The translations under genes were made by a program, and so were the position numbers. The notes under the pieces were generated by a model, which worked only from the letters and a program-made list of their open reading frames with translations, had not been told where the DNA came from and made no database searches. Below, piece by piece: positions 1 to 5,775 of a stretch of DNA of 9,322 nt. The DNA lies in NCBI GenBank assembly GCA_023268425.1, contig JALRFN010000101.1:1-9322 (forward strand), read 5' to 3'. This DNA is from Burkholderiaceae bacterium (GTDB lineage Bacteria > Pseudomonadota > Gammaproteobacteria > Burkholderiales > Burkholderiaceae_C). Numbering within the stretch: the stretch's first letter is position 1; each line of letters begins with the position of its first letter.

Positions 1-444
1 CTCCGGGATATTGGGCAAATAAGCCGCCACACGATCGCCGGGTTGCACGCCCAATTCGCGCAAAGTGGTGGCCAGGGCCGCCACTTGCTGGCGCAACTGC
101 GCCCAAGACAATTGGCGCACCTCACCACGCTCGTTTTCAGCGATCATGGCGGGCATGCCAGCCGCATCCGCAGCCTCCACGTGGCGCAGGACTTGGTTGA
201 CGTAATTCATCTCCACGCCAGGGAACCACTGAGCACCCGGCATGGTGTTGCGTGTCAAAACCGCCGAGGGCGCCTGCACCGAGCGCAAATCAAAGTAGTC
301 CCAGATGCTGCGCCAAAACGCATCCAAGTCGGCAACCGACCAGCGCCACAAGGCGTCATAGTCTTGAAAAACCAAGCCACGCGACTGCGCCAACCATTCA
401 CGGTACAAGCGCATTTGCGGCACATAAGGAGGACGTGTTGTCAT
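1..444 (-). CDS. aacS: acetoacetate--CoA ligase, N-terminal part (runs off left edge)
   Basis: The first 148 codons of an ANL-superfamily acyl-CoA synthetase lie here; the rest is outside the window. Acetoacetate--CoA ligase joins acetoacetate to CoA with ATP in the cytoplasm, feeding ketone-body or polyhydroxybutyrate carbon into acetoacetyl-CoA. What is seen: an N-terminal cap of the acetyl-CoA synthetase type with LWRWSVADLDAFW (about residues 32-44) and MPGAQWFPGVEMNYV (about 67-81), then the start of the AMP-binding domain at QLSWAQLRQQV and GVQPGDRVAAYLPNIPE. The combination LWRWS plus MPGxxWFPG favours acetoacetate over acetate or propionate as substrate, but the catalytic core is not visible. 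I chose the ATG at 442-444 because the family's conserved N-terminus follows directly; no good ribosome binding site precedes it. A gap of 130 bases separates it from the b561 gene upstream on the same strand, so it is probably a separate transcription unit. Confidence 0.78.
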   Translation of the reverse strand, partial: MTTRPPYVPQMRLYREWLAQSRGLVFQDYDALWRWSVADLDAFWRSIWDYFDLRSVQAPSAVLTRNTMPGAQWFPGVEMNYVNQVLRHVEAADAAGMPAMIAENERGEVRQLSWAQLRQQVAALATTLRELGVQPGDRVAAYLPNIPE

Positions 445-544
445 GGCTGGGCACGTTATCAAGCGCCCTGCACGCGCACTGTCACCCGCGAAACTTTGCC
501 CCCCCGTGTTTCCCCTGAATGGCTTGCGCTTCTGGCTTAGCGCA

Positions 545-579
545 CCTCAAATGTCACGCCTCAAACCTCACACCTCACA
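545..579. repeat. short tandem repeat, 7-bp period, five imperfect units
   Basis: Five consecutive 7-mers on the plus strand read CCTCAAA, TGTCACG, CCTCAAA, CCTCACA, CCTCACA. The right-hand units overlap the last codon and stop of the cytochrome b561 gene; the rest lies in the gap before the acetoacetate--CoA ligase. On the transcribed strand the units are TGTGAGG-like. It may be a decayed microsatellite or an array of protein-binding half-sites. Nothing else is evident in this 130-base gap, and no clear promoter or terminator stands out. Confidence 0.6.
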
Positions 580-1264
580 AGCGCAGCCAACCGCCGTCGA
601 CCGCAAGCCAAAAGCCCAGCGTGACCGTGATCACCGCAGCCAACCAAATGGGCGTGGCCGCCACGTGAGGACCGCGCTCTGGCAAACGGCCGCTGAGCAT
701 GCGTTGCCAATATGGGCTGCGGCGCCAAACACCTTGCAAGACAACGGCGGCAAGGTGCACAAACACCGCCAGCAGCATGCCTTCGCCCAGCGTTTCGTGA
801 AGATCAGCCATCCATTCCACCCAAACGTCGGGGCCCCAGGACTCGTAACTGATCCAACCCGTTGCGGTGATGGGCAAGGCCGCCAGCAGCAGCAACAACA
901 AGGACGCATACACCGCCATGAGTGGCAGTTGCTGCAGCCAAGCCCAAGACCACGCCTGTGGGCGCGAAAACTGCCGAACAAAACGCCCCAGGGCCTCGCC
1001 TCGGCGCCACAGCAGGGACAAGCGGGCTTGGCGCGGCCCCCACCAGCCAAAGGCCAGGCGCATCACGAAAGCACCAGCAAAGGTGTAGCCCATGCACACA
1101 TGCAGCACACGCCAAGTTTCGCTGTCGGCGCTGAGATAAGCCAAGCCAAAGCTGAACGCCATGAGCCCATGCAAGGCGCGGGTGGTCGCGTCGGTCACCA
1201 AGCGTCCTGGGCGGGTGGGCGAAGAACCACTCACGTCTGGTGCGGTCAGCGGTGAAGTGTGCAT
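575..1264 (-). CDS. membrane cytochrome b561 (Ni,Fe-hydrogenase b-type family)
   Basis: A 229-residue integral membrane diheme cytochrome b of the bacterial b561 family, expected to take electrons from quinol and pass them to periplasmic c-type cytochromes. Likely membrane segments are near residues 32-46, 53-73, 114-136, 160-178 and 207-225. Candidate heme-ligand histidines are H32 (in TTRALHG), H55 (VLHVCMGY), H156 (LHETLGEG) and H170 (VFVHLAAV), the expected pattern of two in early helices and two around the HExxG segment. The start at 1264 is preferred to in-frame ATGs at 1270 and 1288-1297 because AGGAGG lies six bases upstream of it but abuts the 1270 ATG. The gene begins 14 bases after the diheme cytochrome stop, making it the last gene of the SHP-DHC-b561 operon. 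Such b561 proteins are the usual membrane partners of DHC. The family is clear; the donor and direction of electron flow are inferred. Confidence 0.88.
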   Translation of the reverse strand: MHTSPLTAPDVSGSSPTRPGRLVTDATTRALHGLMAFSFGLAYLSADSETWRVLHVCMGYTFAGAFVMRLAFGWWGPRQARLSLLWRRGEALGRFVRQFSRPQAWSWAWLQQLPLMAVYASLLLLLLAALPITATGWISYESWGPDVWVEWMADLHETLGEGMLLAVFVHLAAVVLQGVWRRSPYWQRMLSGRLPERGPHVAATPIWLAAVITVTLGFWLAVDGGWLRL

Positions 1265-1270
1265 CTCCAT

Positions 1271-1276
1271 CCTCCT
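1271..1276 (-). promoter_or_regulatory. ribosome binding site of the b561 gene
   Basis: AGGAGG on the minus strand is followed by six bases and then ATG at 1264-1262. An in-frame ATG at 1270-1268 directly touches the Shine-Dalgarno and is too close to be used, so this site decides the start. Confidence 0.7.
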
Positions 1277-1278
1277 GC

Positions 1279-1797
1279 TCAATCGTCCGAGTGCCAAAAG
1301 TTGCGTCCACCGACGCCCTGCGGAACGCGCACCCGATCTTCGTCAAAGTCCCCGCTTTGCGCACCGACGTGGCAGGCCATGCAATTCGAAGCGCGCTTGA
1401 CGCGCGGGTGGGCCCAGTCGCTGGCGGTGAAACGGTGGTGCCTCACAAACCAGCGGCTTTGGGTGATGCGGTCTTGTGGCGGTGCACTCGACGACTCTCC
1501 GCCCCGCCCCGAATGGGTCTGCAAATACCGGCTGATCTCGGCAACACTGGCGTCATCCAGGCTGGCGTTGACGCCAAAATGTTGATCCAGACCACCCATG
1601 ATGCGCTGCCACGACGACGCGGGCAGCAAACCGGGCGGATAAGCCATGTGACAAGCCGCGCACTCTTGTTGGTAAGCCTGCAACTGCGGCGCCGTCAGGC
1701 GGCGTCCGTCCGCCCAGACGCTCGTCGTCACAAGCACCAGCAAGCCAGCTGCCAGACCGTGCCGGGTCGCTTTGTTCATGACGTTCATGACCTTCAT
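1279..1797 (-). CDS. dhc: diheme cytochrome c (DHC family)
   Basis: A 172-residue periplasmic diheme cytochrome c. A signal peptide occupies about residues 1-29 (hydrophobic LAAGLLVLVTTSVWA, cut before DGRRL). Two heme-binding motifs are visible: C46-A-A-C49-H50 followed by MAYPPGLLP, and C139-M-A-C142-H143. The first-heme context, the SWQRIMGGLDQHFG segment (62-75), ITQSRWFVRHHR (111-122) and the C-terminal GDFDEDRVRVP are all characteristic of DHC, the electron donor to SHP described in Rhodobacter. Both hemes probably have bis-histidine ligands (H73, H120, H121 and H130 are available). The ATG at 1797 is chosen because AAGGGAG lies five bases upstream and the signal peptide starts there; longer in-frame starts reach into the SHP gene. 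The Shine-Dalgarno overlaps the SHP stop codon, so the two genes are probably translationally coupled. It would carry electrons from the b561 protein to SHP. Confidence 0.92.
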   Translation of the reverse strand: MKVMNVMNKATRHGLAAGLLVLVTTSVWADGRRLTAPQLQAYQQECAACHMAYPPGLLPASSWQRIMGGLDQHFGVNASLDDASVAEISRYLQTHSGRGGESSSAPPQDRITQSRWFVRHHRFTASDWAHPRVKRASNCMACHVGAQSGDFDEDRVRVPQGVGGRNFWHSDD

Positions 1798-1808
1798 CTC
1801 GTCTCCCT

Positions 1809-2207
1809 TCACTTCACGGATAACAAATACGCCAAGACGTCGGCCTTTTCTTGCGCCGAGCACTCGCGCCCCACCACATCACCGCAATTGCGCTTGAACC
1901 ACTTGTCCACCTTGCGCTGGAGCGTGAAGGCTTCAGGGTTGAAAGCGGGGGCCAGCGGCTTGATGCGTTTGCCCGTCGCTGCGTGCTCACCCGGGCGATT
2001 GGGCGGCGCGTGGTGACAACTGGCACAAGACCATTCGCGGCCATGTTGGTTGACAAAGAACTGCTGGCCACGCGCGACGTCGGCTGGCGATGTGGCTTGC
2101 GCTTGCCAAAAGTCGAGCCGCGCCTGTGGCGTGGTGTCGGCCGACCATGCGGCGCCATGAACCACGCCCCAGGCGATGGCCGCGAACAAAAAGTGCTTGT
2201 TTTTCAT
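1809..2207 (-). CDS. shp: SHP-type high-spin cytochrome c (DUF1924)
   Basis: A 132-residue secreted monoheme class I cytochrome c of the SHP (sphaeroides heme protein) family. A signal peptide spans about residues 1-23 (ends GAAWSA). The heme motif is C61-A-S-C64-H65. There is no methionine in the C-terminal half that could act as sixth ligand; instead the family's FKRNC segment is present, with N107 in the position where SHP uses an asparagine ligand that detaches on reduction to open an oxygen-binding site. C108 and C116 (in NCGDVVGREC) probably form the disulfide reported for SHP. The ATG at 2207 is supported by AGGGAG six bases upstream and by the signal peptide. It is first in the operon with DHC and b561. 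SHP binds O2, NO and other small ligands in vitro; its physiological substrate is not firmly established, so a terminal reductase or oxidase-like role is inference. Confidence 0.9.
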   Translation of the reverse strand: MKNKHFLFAAIAWGVVHGAAWSADTTPQARLDFWQAQATSPADVARGQQFFVNQHGREWSCASCHHAPPNRPGEHAATGKRIKPLAPAFNPEAFTLQRKVDKWFKRNCGDVVGRECSAQEKADVLAYLLSVK

Positions 2208-2269
2208 GCTGTTCTCCCTGGTGTGACTTGCTATGCTTTGCATCATCTGCTGCCCCGCATGGATCGAGA

Positions 2270-2297
2270 CTGAACCCCTTATTCAGCCTGGGTTCAG
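2270..2297. promoter_or_regulatory. candidate response-regulator operator in the divergent promoter region
   Basis: On the plus strand, TTCAG at 2282-2286 and TTCAG at 2293-2297 are direct repeats 11 bases apart (ATTCAG-N5-GTTCAG). A third, inverted copy, CTGAACC at 2270-2276, pairs with GGTTCAG at 2291-2297. Helix-phased direct repeats of this size are typical DNA sites for OmpR-family regulators such as PhoP and PmrA. The element sits between the divergent SHP operon (start 2207) and the PepSY/two-component operon (start 2355), so it could control both. I could not identify convincing -35/-10 boxes. The whole 2208-2354 gap contains no other recognisable feature. Confidence 0.45.
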
Positions 2298-2354
2298 CGG
2301 CCATGGCGACACTGCATGCCCTCAACCACCACCGATCAAACCTGTTCGACACCC

Positions 2355-2672
2355 ATGTCCAAGCCCGTTCTTGTGTCTGCGCTGCGCGCTGCTTGCCTGC
2401 TGCTGGGTCTGGCACTCAGCGGCTCGGCCGGCGCAGACGACGACCACGAGCGCGCGCACCAAGCCAGACAAGCGGGCAAGATCCGTCCGCTGAGCGACGT
2501 GCTTGCGCAAGTCGCTCAACAAGGCCAGGTTTTGGAAGTGGAGTTGGAACACGAACACGCGCAATGGCGCTACGAAATCAAGGTGCTCACCCCCGAAGGA
2601 CGCGTGCGCAAACTGCTCATTGACGCTTCGCCCAGCAGCACCGCCAAACCAACGATCAGAAAGGCGCCCTGA
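2355..2672 (+). CDS. periplasmic PepSY-domain protein
   Basis: A small 105-residue exported protein. Residues 1-27 form a signal peptide (hydrophobic ACLLLGLALSGSAGA, then DDD). Residues about 45-95 match the PepSY fold: PLSDVLAQVAQQGQVLEVEL, then WRYEIKVLTPEGRVRKLLID. PepSY proteins of this length are often encoded next to OmpR-type two-component systems in proteobacteria, where they are thought to modulate sensing in the periplasm; a role as modulator of the adjacent kinase is inference. The ATG at 2355 is preferred to an in-frame ATG at 2316 because it gives a normal signal peptide, although neither has a clear Shine-Dalgarno. Its stop is only two bases before the response regulator ATG, so they form one operon. 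It is divergent from the SHP operon. Confidence 0.82.
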   Translation: MSKPVLVSALRAACLLLGLALSGSAGADDDHERAHQARQAGKIRPLSDVLAQVAQQGQVLEVELEHEHAQWRYEIKVLTPEGRVRKLLIDASPSSTAKPTIRKAP

Positions 2673-2674
2673 AC

Positions 2675-3340
2675 ATGCGCATCCTGCTGGCTGAAGACGA
2701 ATCGGCACTGGCCCAACCGCTGCGCAACACCTTGCGCGAACAAGGCTACGCCGTGGATTGGGTGGACAACGGCACCGACGCCCAACACCAAGGTCTGGTC
2801 GAAGACTACGACGCCGTGATCCTGGACTTGGGCCTGCCCGGCGCCGACGGTCTGAGTGTGTTGCAAGCTTGGCGACGCGAGGGGCGCGACGTACCGGTGC
2901 TGATCTTGACGGCCCGTGACCACTGGTCGGAAAAGGTCGCGGGCATCGATGCAGGCGCCGATGACTACCTGAGCAAACCCTTTCACACCGAAGAGTTGTT
3001 GGCTCGTTTGCGCGCCTTGATTCGGCGGCGCAGCGGGGTTCAAAACCCGGTGCTGCACGCTGGCTCGGTGACGCTGGACACGCGCAGCGGCCGCTTGAGT
3101 GTCAACGGCCAAACCGTGGCGCTGACCAGCCACGAGTACAAAGTCTTGGCATACCTCATGCACCACGCCAACGCCGTGGTTTCGCGCACCGAATTGACCG
3201 ACCACATCTACGAACAAGACCTGGACCGGGACTCCAACACCATCGAGGTGTTCATTGGCCGTTTGCGCAAAAAACTGCCTGAAGGCACCATCGAAACCCT
3301 GCGCGGCCTGGGCTACCGCCTCTCGGGCGACGCCAGCTGA
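2675..3340 (+). CDS. OmpR/PhoP-type response regulator
   Basis: A 221-residue two-domain response regulator. The receiver domain (about 1-115) shows the acidic pair E7/D8, the phosphoacceptor D51 in AVILDLGLPGADG, T79 in LILTARD and K101 in YLSKPF. The C-terminal winged-helix DNA-binding domain (about 126-218) contains LTSHEYKVLAYLM, IEVFIGRLRKKL and the end motif TLRGLGYRL. The length and both domains are complete. It resembles the PhoP/QseB/PmrA branch of the OmpR family. It should be phosphorylated by the kinase encoded immediately downstream (stop and next ATG are directly adjacent) and would bind the phased repeats upstream of the operon. The likely targets are its own operon and the divergent SHP-DHC-b561 operon; this is inferred from position only. 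Start: the ATG gives the standard MRILLAEDE N-terminus. Confidence 0.93.
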   Translation: MRILLAEDESALAQPLRNTLREQGYAVDWVDNGTDAQHQGLVEDYDAVILDLGLPGADGLSVLQAWRREGRDVPVLILTARDHWSEKVAGIDAGADDYLSKPFHTEELLARLRALIRRRSGVQNPVLHAGSVTLDTRSGRLSVNGQTVALTSHEYKVLAYLMHHANAVVSRTELTDHIYEQDLDRDSNTIEVFIGRLRKKLPEGTIETLRGLGYRLSGDAS

Positions 3341-4756
3341 ATGAGCACCCTGCGCGTGCTTTCAAACGTGCGCCCCTGGCGCCCTCAAAGCCTGCGCACG
3401 CGCCTGCTGCTGGCCACGTCGATCACCCTGGCGCTCACGCTCGGCCTCACCGGCTGGGCGCTGACGCGCTATTTTGCGCAACACGTGCGCGCCGAATTGG
3501 CCCACGAAAGCACACAAACCCTGGACCAACTCACCGCCTTGCTCAGCGTTGATGCGCAAGGCCGCGCATCCATCGCCGCCCATCGGCTGTTGGATCCGCG
3601 CTGGGCACGCCCCTACTCGGGCCTGTACTGGCAAGTCAACGACCCCTCGCACCGACCCACCTTGCGCTCACGCTCGCTGTGGGACGAAACCTTGCGCCTG
3701 CCCCACGACGCCCTAGACCGGGGCGTGGTGCACCAACACCTGATGCCAGGCCCCAACCAGCAAACGGTGTTGGTGGTGGAGCGCGGGGTCACTTTGGACG
3801 ATCACCCCCAAGACATTTGGCGGCTCATGGTGGCCGTCGACACCCAAGCGATGGAGCAATCCATCCACGCCTTTGAGCGCTTCACCATTGGCGCCTTGCT
3901 GCTGTTGATGGGCCTGCTCGTGGCCGCGGCATGGCTACAAGTGCGTGTGGGCTTGGCGCCACTGGGCAGCCTGCAACAAGCCTTGAGTCGACTGCACCAG
4001 GGCCAAAGCAGCGATTTGGGTCAGGGCTTTCCTGCGGAAGTGCAACCGCTGGTCGACGATTTCAACACGGTCTTGCAACGCCAACGCGACATGGTCGAAC
4101 GTGCACACCAACAAGCGGGCAATTTGGCCCACGGCCTCAAAACCCCGCTGGCTGTGATTCGCCAAGCCGCGCAACAAGCACCCAGCACCGAGCCCTTGGC
4201 CGCCATCGCGCTGGCGCAGACCGATGCGGCCCGCCGCCAAGTCGACTGGCACTTGGCTCGGGCGCGTGCTCAAGCCGTTCACCAACAAACGGGCGCACGC
4301 GCCAAAGTCGGCGCGACGCTGGCGACCATGACGCAAGCGATGAACATGATCCACCGCGACAAGGGCTTGGACGTGCTGATTGACTGGGATGATGACACCC
4401 TTTGCTTTGCTGGCGAAGCGCAAGACTTGCAAGAGATACTGGGCAACCTGCTGGACAACGCCTACCAGTGGGCGCGCTCACGGGTGTCGGTGTGCGCTGC
4501 GCGTCAAGGCGAAAGCAGCTTGCGCATCACCATCATCGACGACGGCCCCGGCCTCAGTGACGCCCAGCGAGAACGGGTCATGCAGCGCGGCCAGCGCTTA
4601 GACGAAACCGTGCCCGGCAGTGGCCTCGGGTTGGCCATTGCACTGGACCTCACGACCAGCTACGGCGGACAACTGAGCTTGAACCCCCAAGACCCGCATG
4701 GCCTTCGTGTTGAGCTTGACCTGCCCCGAGCCGAGGCGACGCCCCTCGCCAACTGA
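3341..4756 (+). CDS. PhoQ-like membrane sensor histidine kinase
   Basis: A 471-residue sensor kinase with TM1 at about residues 22-41, a periplasmic sensor domain of about 140 residues (includes GLYWQVND and LRSRSLWDETL), TM2 at about 182-202, a HAMP-like linker, the H-box with H264 in NLAHGLKTPLAVI, the N-box with N369 and N373 (GNLLDNAYQWA), and the ATP-binding G-boxes D400/D401-G-P-G-L and GSGLGLAIA. The HGLKTPLAV form of the H-box and the DDGPGL...MQRGQRLDE...PGSGLGLA pattern resemble PhoQ-type kinases more than the HELRTPL type. All catalytic residues are present. It autophosphorylates and passes phosphate to the response regulator encoded directly upstream with no gap. The signal is unknown; linkage to redox cytochromes, a PepSY protein and two novel envelope proteins suggests an envelope or redox cue, as inference. 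Confidence 0.92.
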   Translation: MSTLRVLSNVRPWRPQSLRTRLLLATSITLALTLGLTGWALTRYFAQHVRAELAHESTQTLDQLTALLSVDAQGRASIAAHRLLDPRWARPYSGLYWQVNDPSHRPTLRSRSLWDETLRLPHDALDRGVVHQHLMPGPNQQTVLVVERGVTLDDHPQDIWRLMVAVDTQAMEQSIHAFERFTIGALLLLMGLLVAAAWLQVRVGLAPLGSLQQALSRLHQGQSSDLGQGFPAEVQPLVDDFNTVLQRQRDMVERAHQQAGNLAHGLKTPLAVIRQAAQQAPSTEPLAAIALAQTDAARRQVDWHLARARAQAVHQQTGARAKVGATLATMTQAMNMIHRDKGLDVLIDWDDDTLCFAGEAQDLQEILGNLLDNAYQWARSRVSVCAARQGESSLRITIIDDGPGLSDAQRERVMQRGQRLDETVPGSGLGLAIALDLTTSYGGQLSLNPQDPHGLRVELDLPRAEATPLAN

Positions 4757-4765
4757 CCAAAAACC

Positions 4766-5266
4766 ATGCCAGTCACCCCTTCCCCCCAGGCATCCAAGCC
4801 GCAAGCGCCTGCGCAGCCAATCGCCACACGTCGCCATGCGCAGCGGCCACCTTGGCTGCTGTTGGGTGGCTTGCTGGTGCTCACCGCGGGTCTGGTGATG
4901 TGGGCCGCTCAGTCCTTGGAGCAAGAGCAGCACTGGCGATGCCACGGCACCGACGCCGTGTGGTCAAACGCCATGGGCACAACTTCAAGCACGACGGACT
5001 CACCCAAACACCAGGTGCCGCAAACCATTGACCTGTCCATCGAGGCTAAACAGTGGCGCTTGAAAAACCACACCATCCCCACCTCATCACTTGAGCAGCA
5101 CGACGGCACTTGGTCGTTCAACACCCAGCTGGGTGAAACGTCGATCTCAGGCGAATTTCTGCCGAAAGCGGGCATCCTGCATTACCAAGAAACGCGGCAC
5201 GACCCTGCGGCGACGACCCCAACTTTGGAAACCCGTGTGGGCAACTACCAATGCCAGCCCGATTGA
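4766..5266 (+). CDS. uncharacterised membrane-anchored envelope protein, paralogue A
   Basis: I do not recognise this 166-residue protein. It has a basic, proline-rich N-terminus (1-29), one hydrophobic segment (about 30-48, WLLLGGLLVLTAGLVMWAA) that should anchor it with the rest in the periplasm, and a soluble domain of about 110 residues. That domain begins with C59 (HWRCHGTD) and ends with C163 (NYQCQPD), which could form a disulfide joining its ends. The domain aligns with the next gene's product at its cysteines, a QTIDLSI/QNIELHI strand, GEFLPKAGILHYQETRH versus GSFDPANGVLSYDESHH, and the YxCxP end. It starts nine bases after the kinase stop with no strong ribosome binding site, so it is the fourth gene of the two-component operon. 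A sensory accessory or regulated target are both possible; no function is assigned. Confidence 0.75.
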   Translation: MPVTPSPQASKPQAPAQPIATRRHAQRPPWLLLGGLLVLTAGLVMWAAQSLEQEQHWRCHGTDAVWSNAMGTTSSTTDSPKHQVPQTIDLSIEAKQWRLKNHTIPTSSLEQHDGTWSFNTQLGETSISGEFLPKAGILHYQETRHDPAATTPTLETRVGNYQCQPD

Positions 5267-5298
5267 GCTTGCACCCTCACCCTGACCACGATCACCCC

Positions 5299-5742
5299 AT
5301 GAACCCAAACCTTGCCTCACCTCTCTGGGCCCGCTGCCCTGTCGGCCTCAAACGCGTCACTTGGATCGGCTGGATCGCGGCACTCACGGCCTGTGGTGCG
5401 ATCCAAGACCAGAGCTTCAGCTGCACTGGCTTCGATGAGCAGGACACGGCCCTCACCCAGGACGCGACGGCCAACACACACCGACGCATCCACCAGAACA
5501 TCGAGCTGCACATTCGCAACAGCCATGTGATGGTCAAAAGCTTTCGCGCAGATCGACTGGCCACTGACCCACCGAATGATCAGCGCGTGCGCTTCGCACT
5601 GCAAGCCAGCGAAGCGCACATGCGCGGCAGCTTCGACCCCGCCAACGGGGTGCTGTCGTATGACGAGTCACACCACACCACCATCGATCAGCAAGAGCAC
5701 GTCACGCAAATCACCGGCCTCTACCGCTGCACGCCCCGCTGA
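5299..5742 (+). CDS. uncharacterised lipoprotein, paralogue B of the preceding gene
   Basis: A 147-residue predicted lipoprotein of unknown function. From the ATG at 5299 the N-terminus has a basic stretch (GLKR), a hydrophobic run (VTWIGWIAAL) and the lipobox LTAC with C32 as the lipid-modified cysteine. An in-frame ATG at 5251 would overlap the preceding gene and lengthen the n-region unnaturally. The mature domain starts with C42 (FSCTGFDE) and ends with C144 (YRCTPR), the same cysteine spacing (102 versus 104 residues) as paralogue A, with matching blocks QNIELHI, GSFDPANGVLSYDESHH and the terminal YxCxP. The pair looks like an old tandem duplication in which one copy kept a transmembrane anchor and the other became a lipoprotein. 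It is the last gene of the operon, followed by a hairpin. No function is assigned. Confidence 0.75.
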   Translation: MNPNLASPLWARCPVGLKRVTWIGWIAALTACGAIQDQSFSCTGFDEQDTALTQDATANTHRRIHQNIELHIRNSHVMVKSFRADRLATDPPNDQRVRFALQASEAHMRGSFDPANGVLSYDESHHTTIDQQEHVTQITGLYRCTPR

Positions 5743-5744
5743 GG

Positions 5745-5768
5745 CGCCCCCTGTCGAAACAAGGGGCG
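5745..5768. terminator. hairpin between convergent operons, possible bidirectional terminator
   Basis: CGCCCC at 5745-5750 pairs with GGGGCG at 5763-5768. After one C/A mismatch, TGT (5752-5754) pairs with ACA (5759-5761) around a four-base CGAA loop. It lies just after the paralogue B stop and just before the convergent flavoprotein stop. There is no T-tract on either strand, so intrinsic termination is plausible but unproven. Confidence 0.5.
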
Positions 5769-5775
5769 AGCGGAC

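Noticed and set aside
43..540. Plus-strand open frame of 165 codons at the left edge
   Set aside because: It is the antisense shadow of the acetoacetate--CoA ligase N-terminus, which has clear family motifs.
443..2016. Plus-strand open frames opposite the b561 and diheme cytochrome genes
   Set aside because: The minus-strand frames carry heme motifs, membrane segments, signal peptides and ribosome sites; the plus-strand translations are low-complexity Gln/Arg/His/Pro-rich text.
5251..5298. Upstream ATG at 5251 as start of paralogue B
   Set aside because: It overlaps the end of paralogue A and would add 16 residues before an already complete lipoprotein signal.
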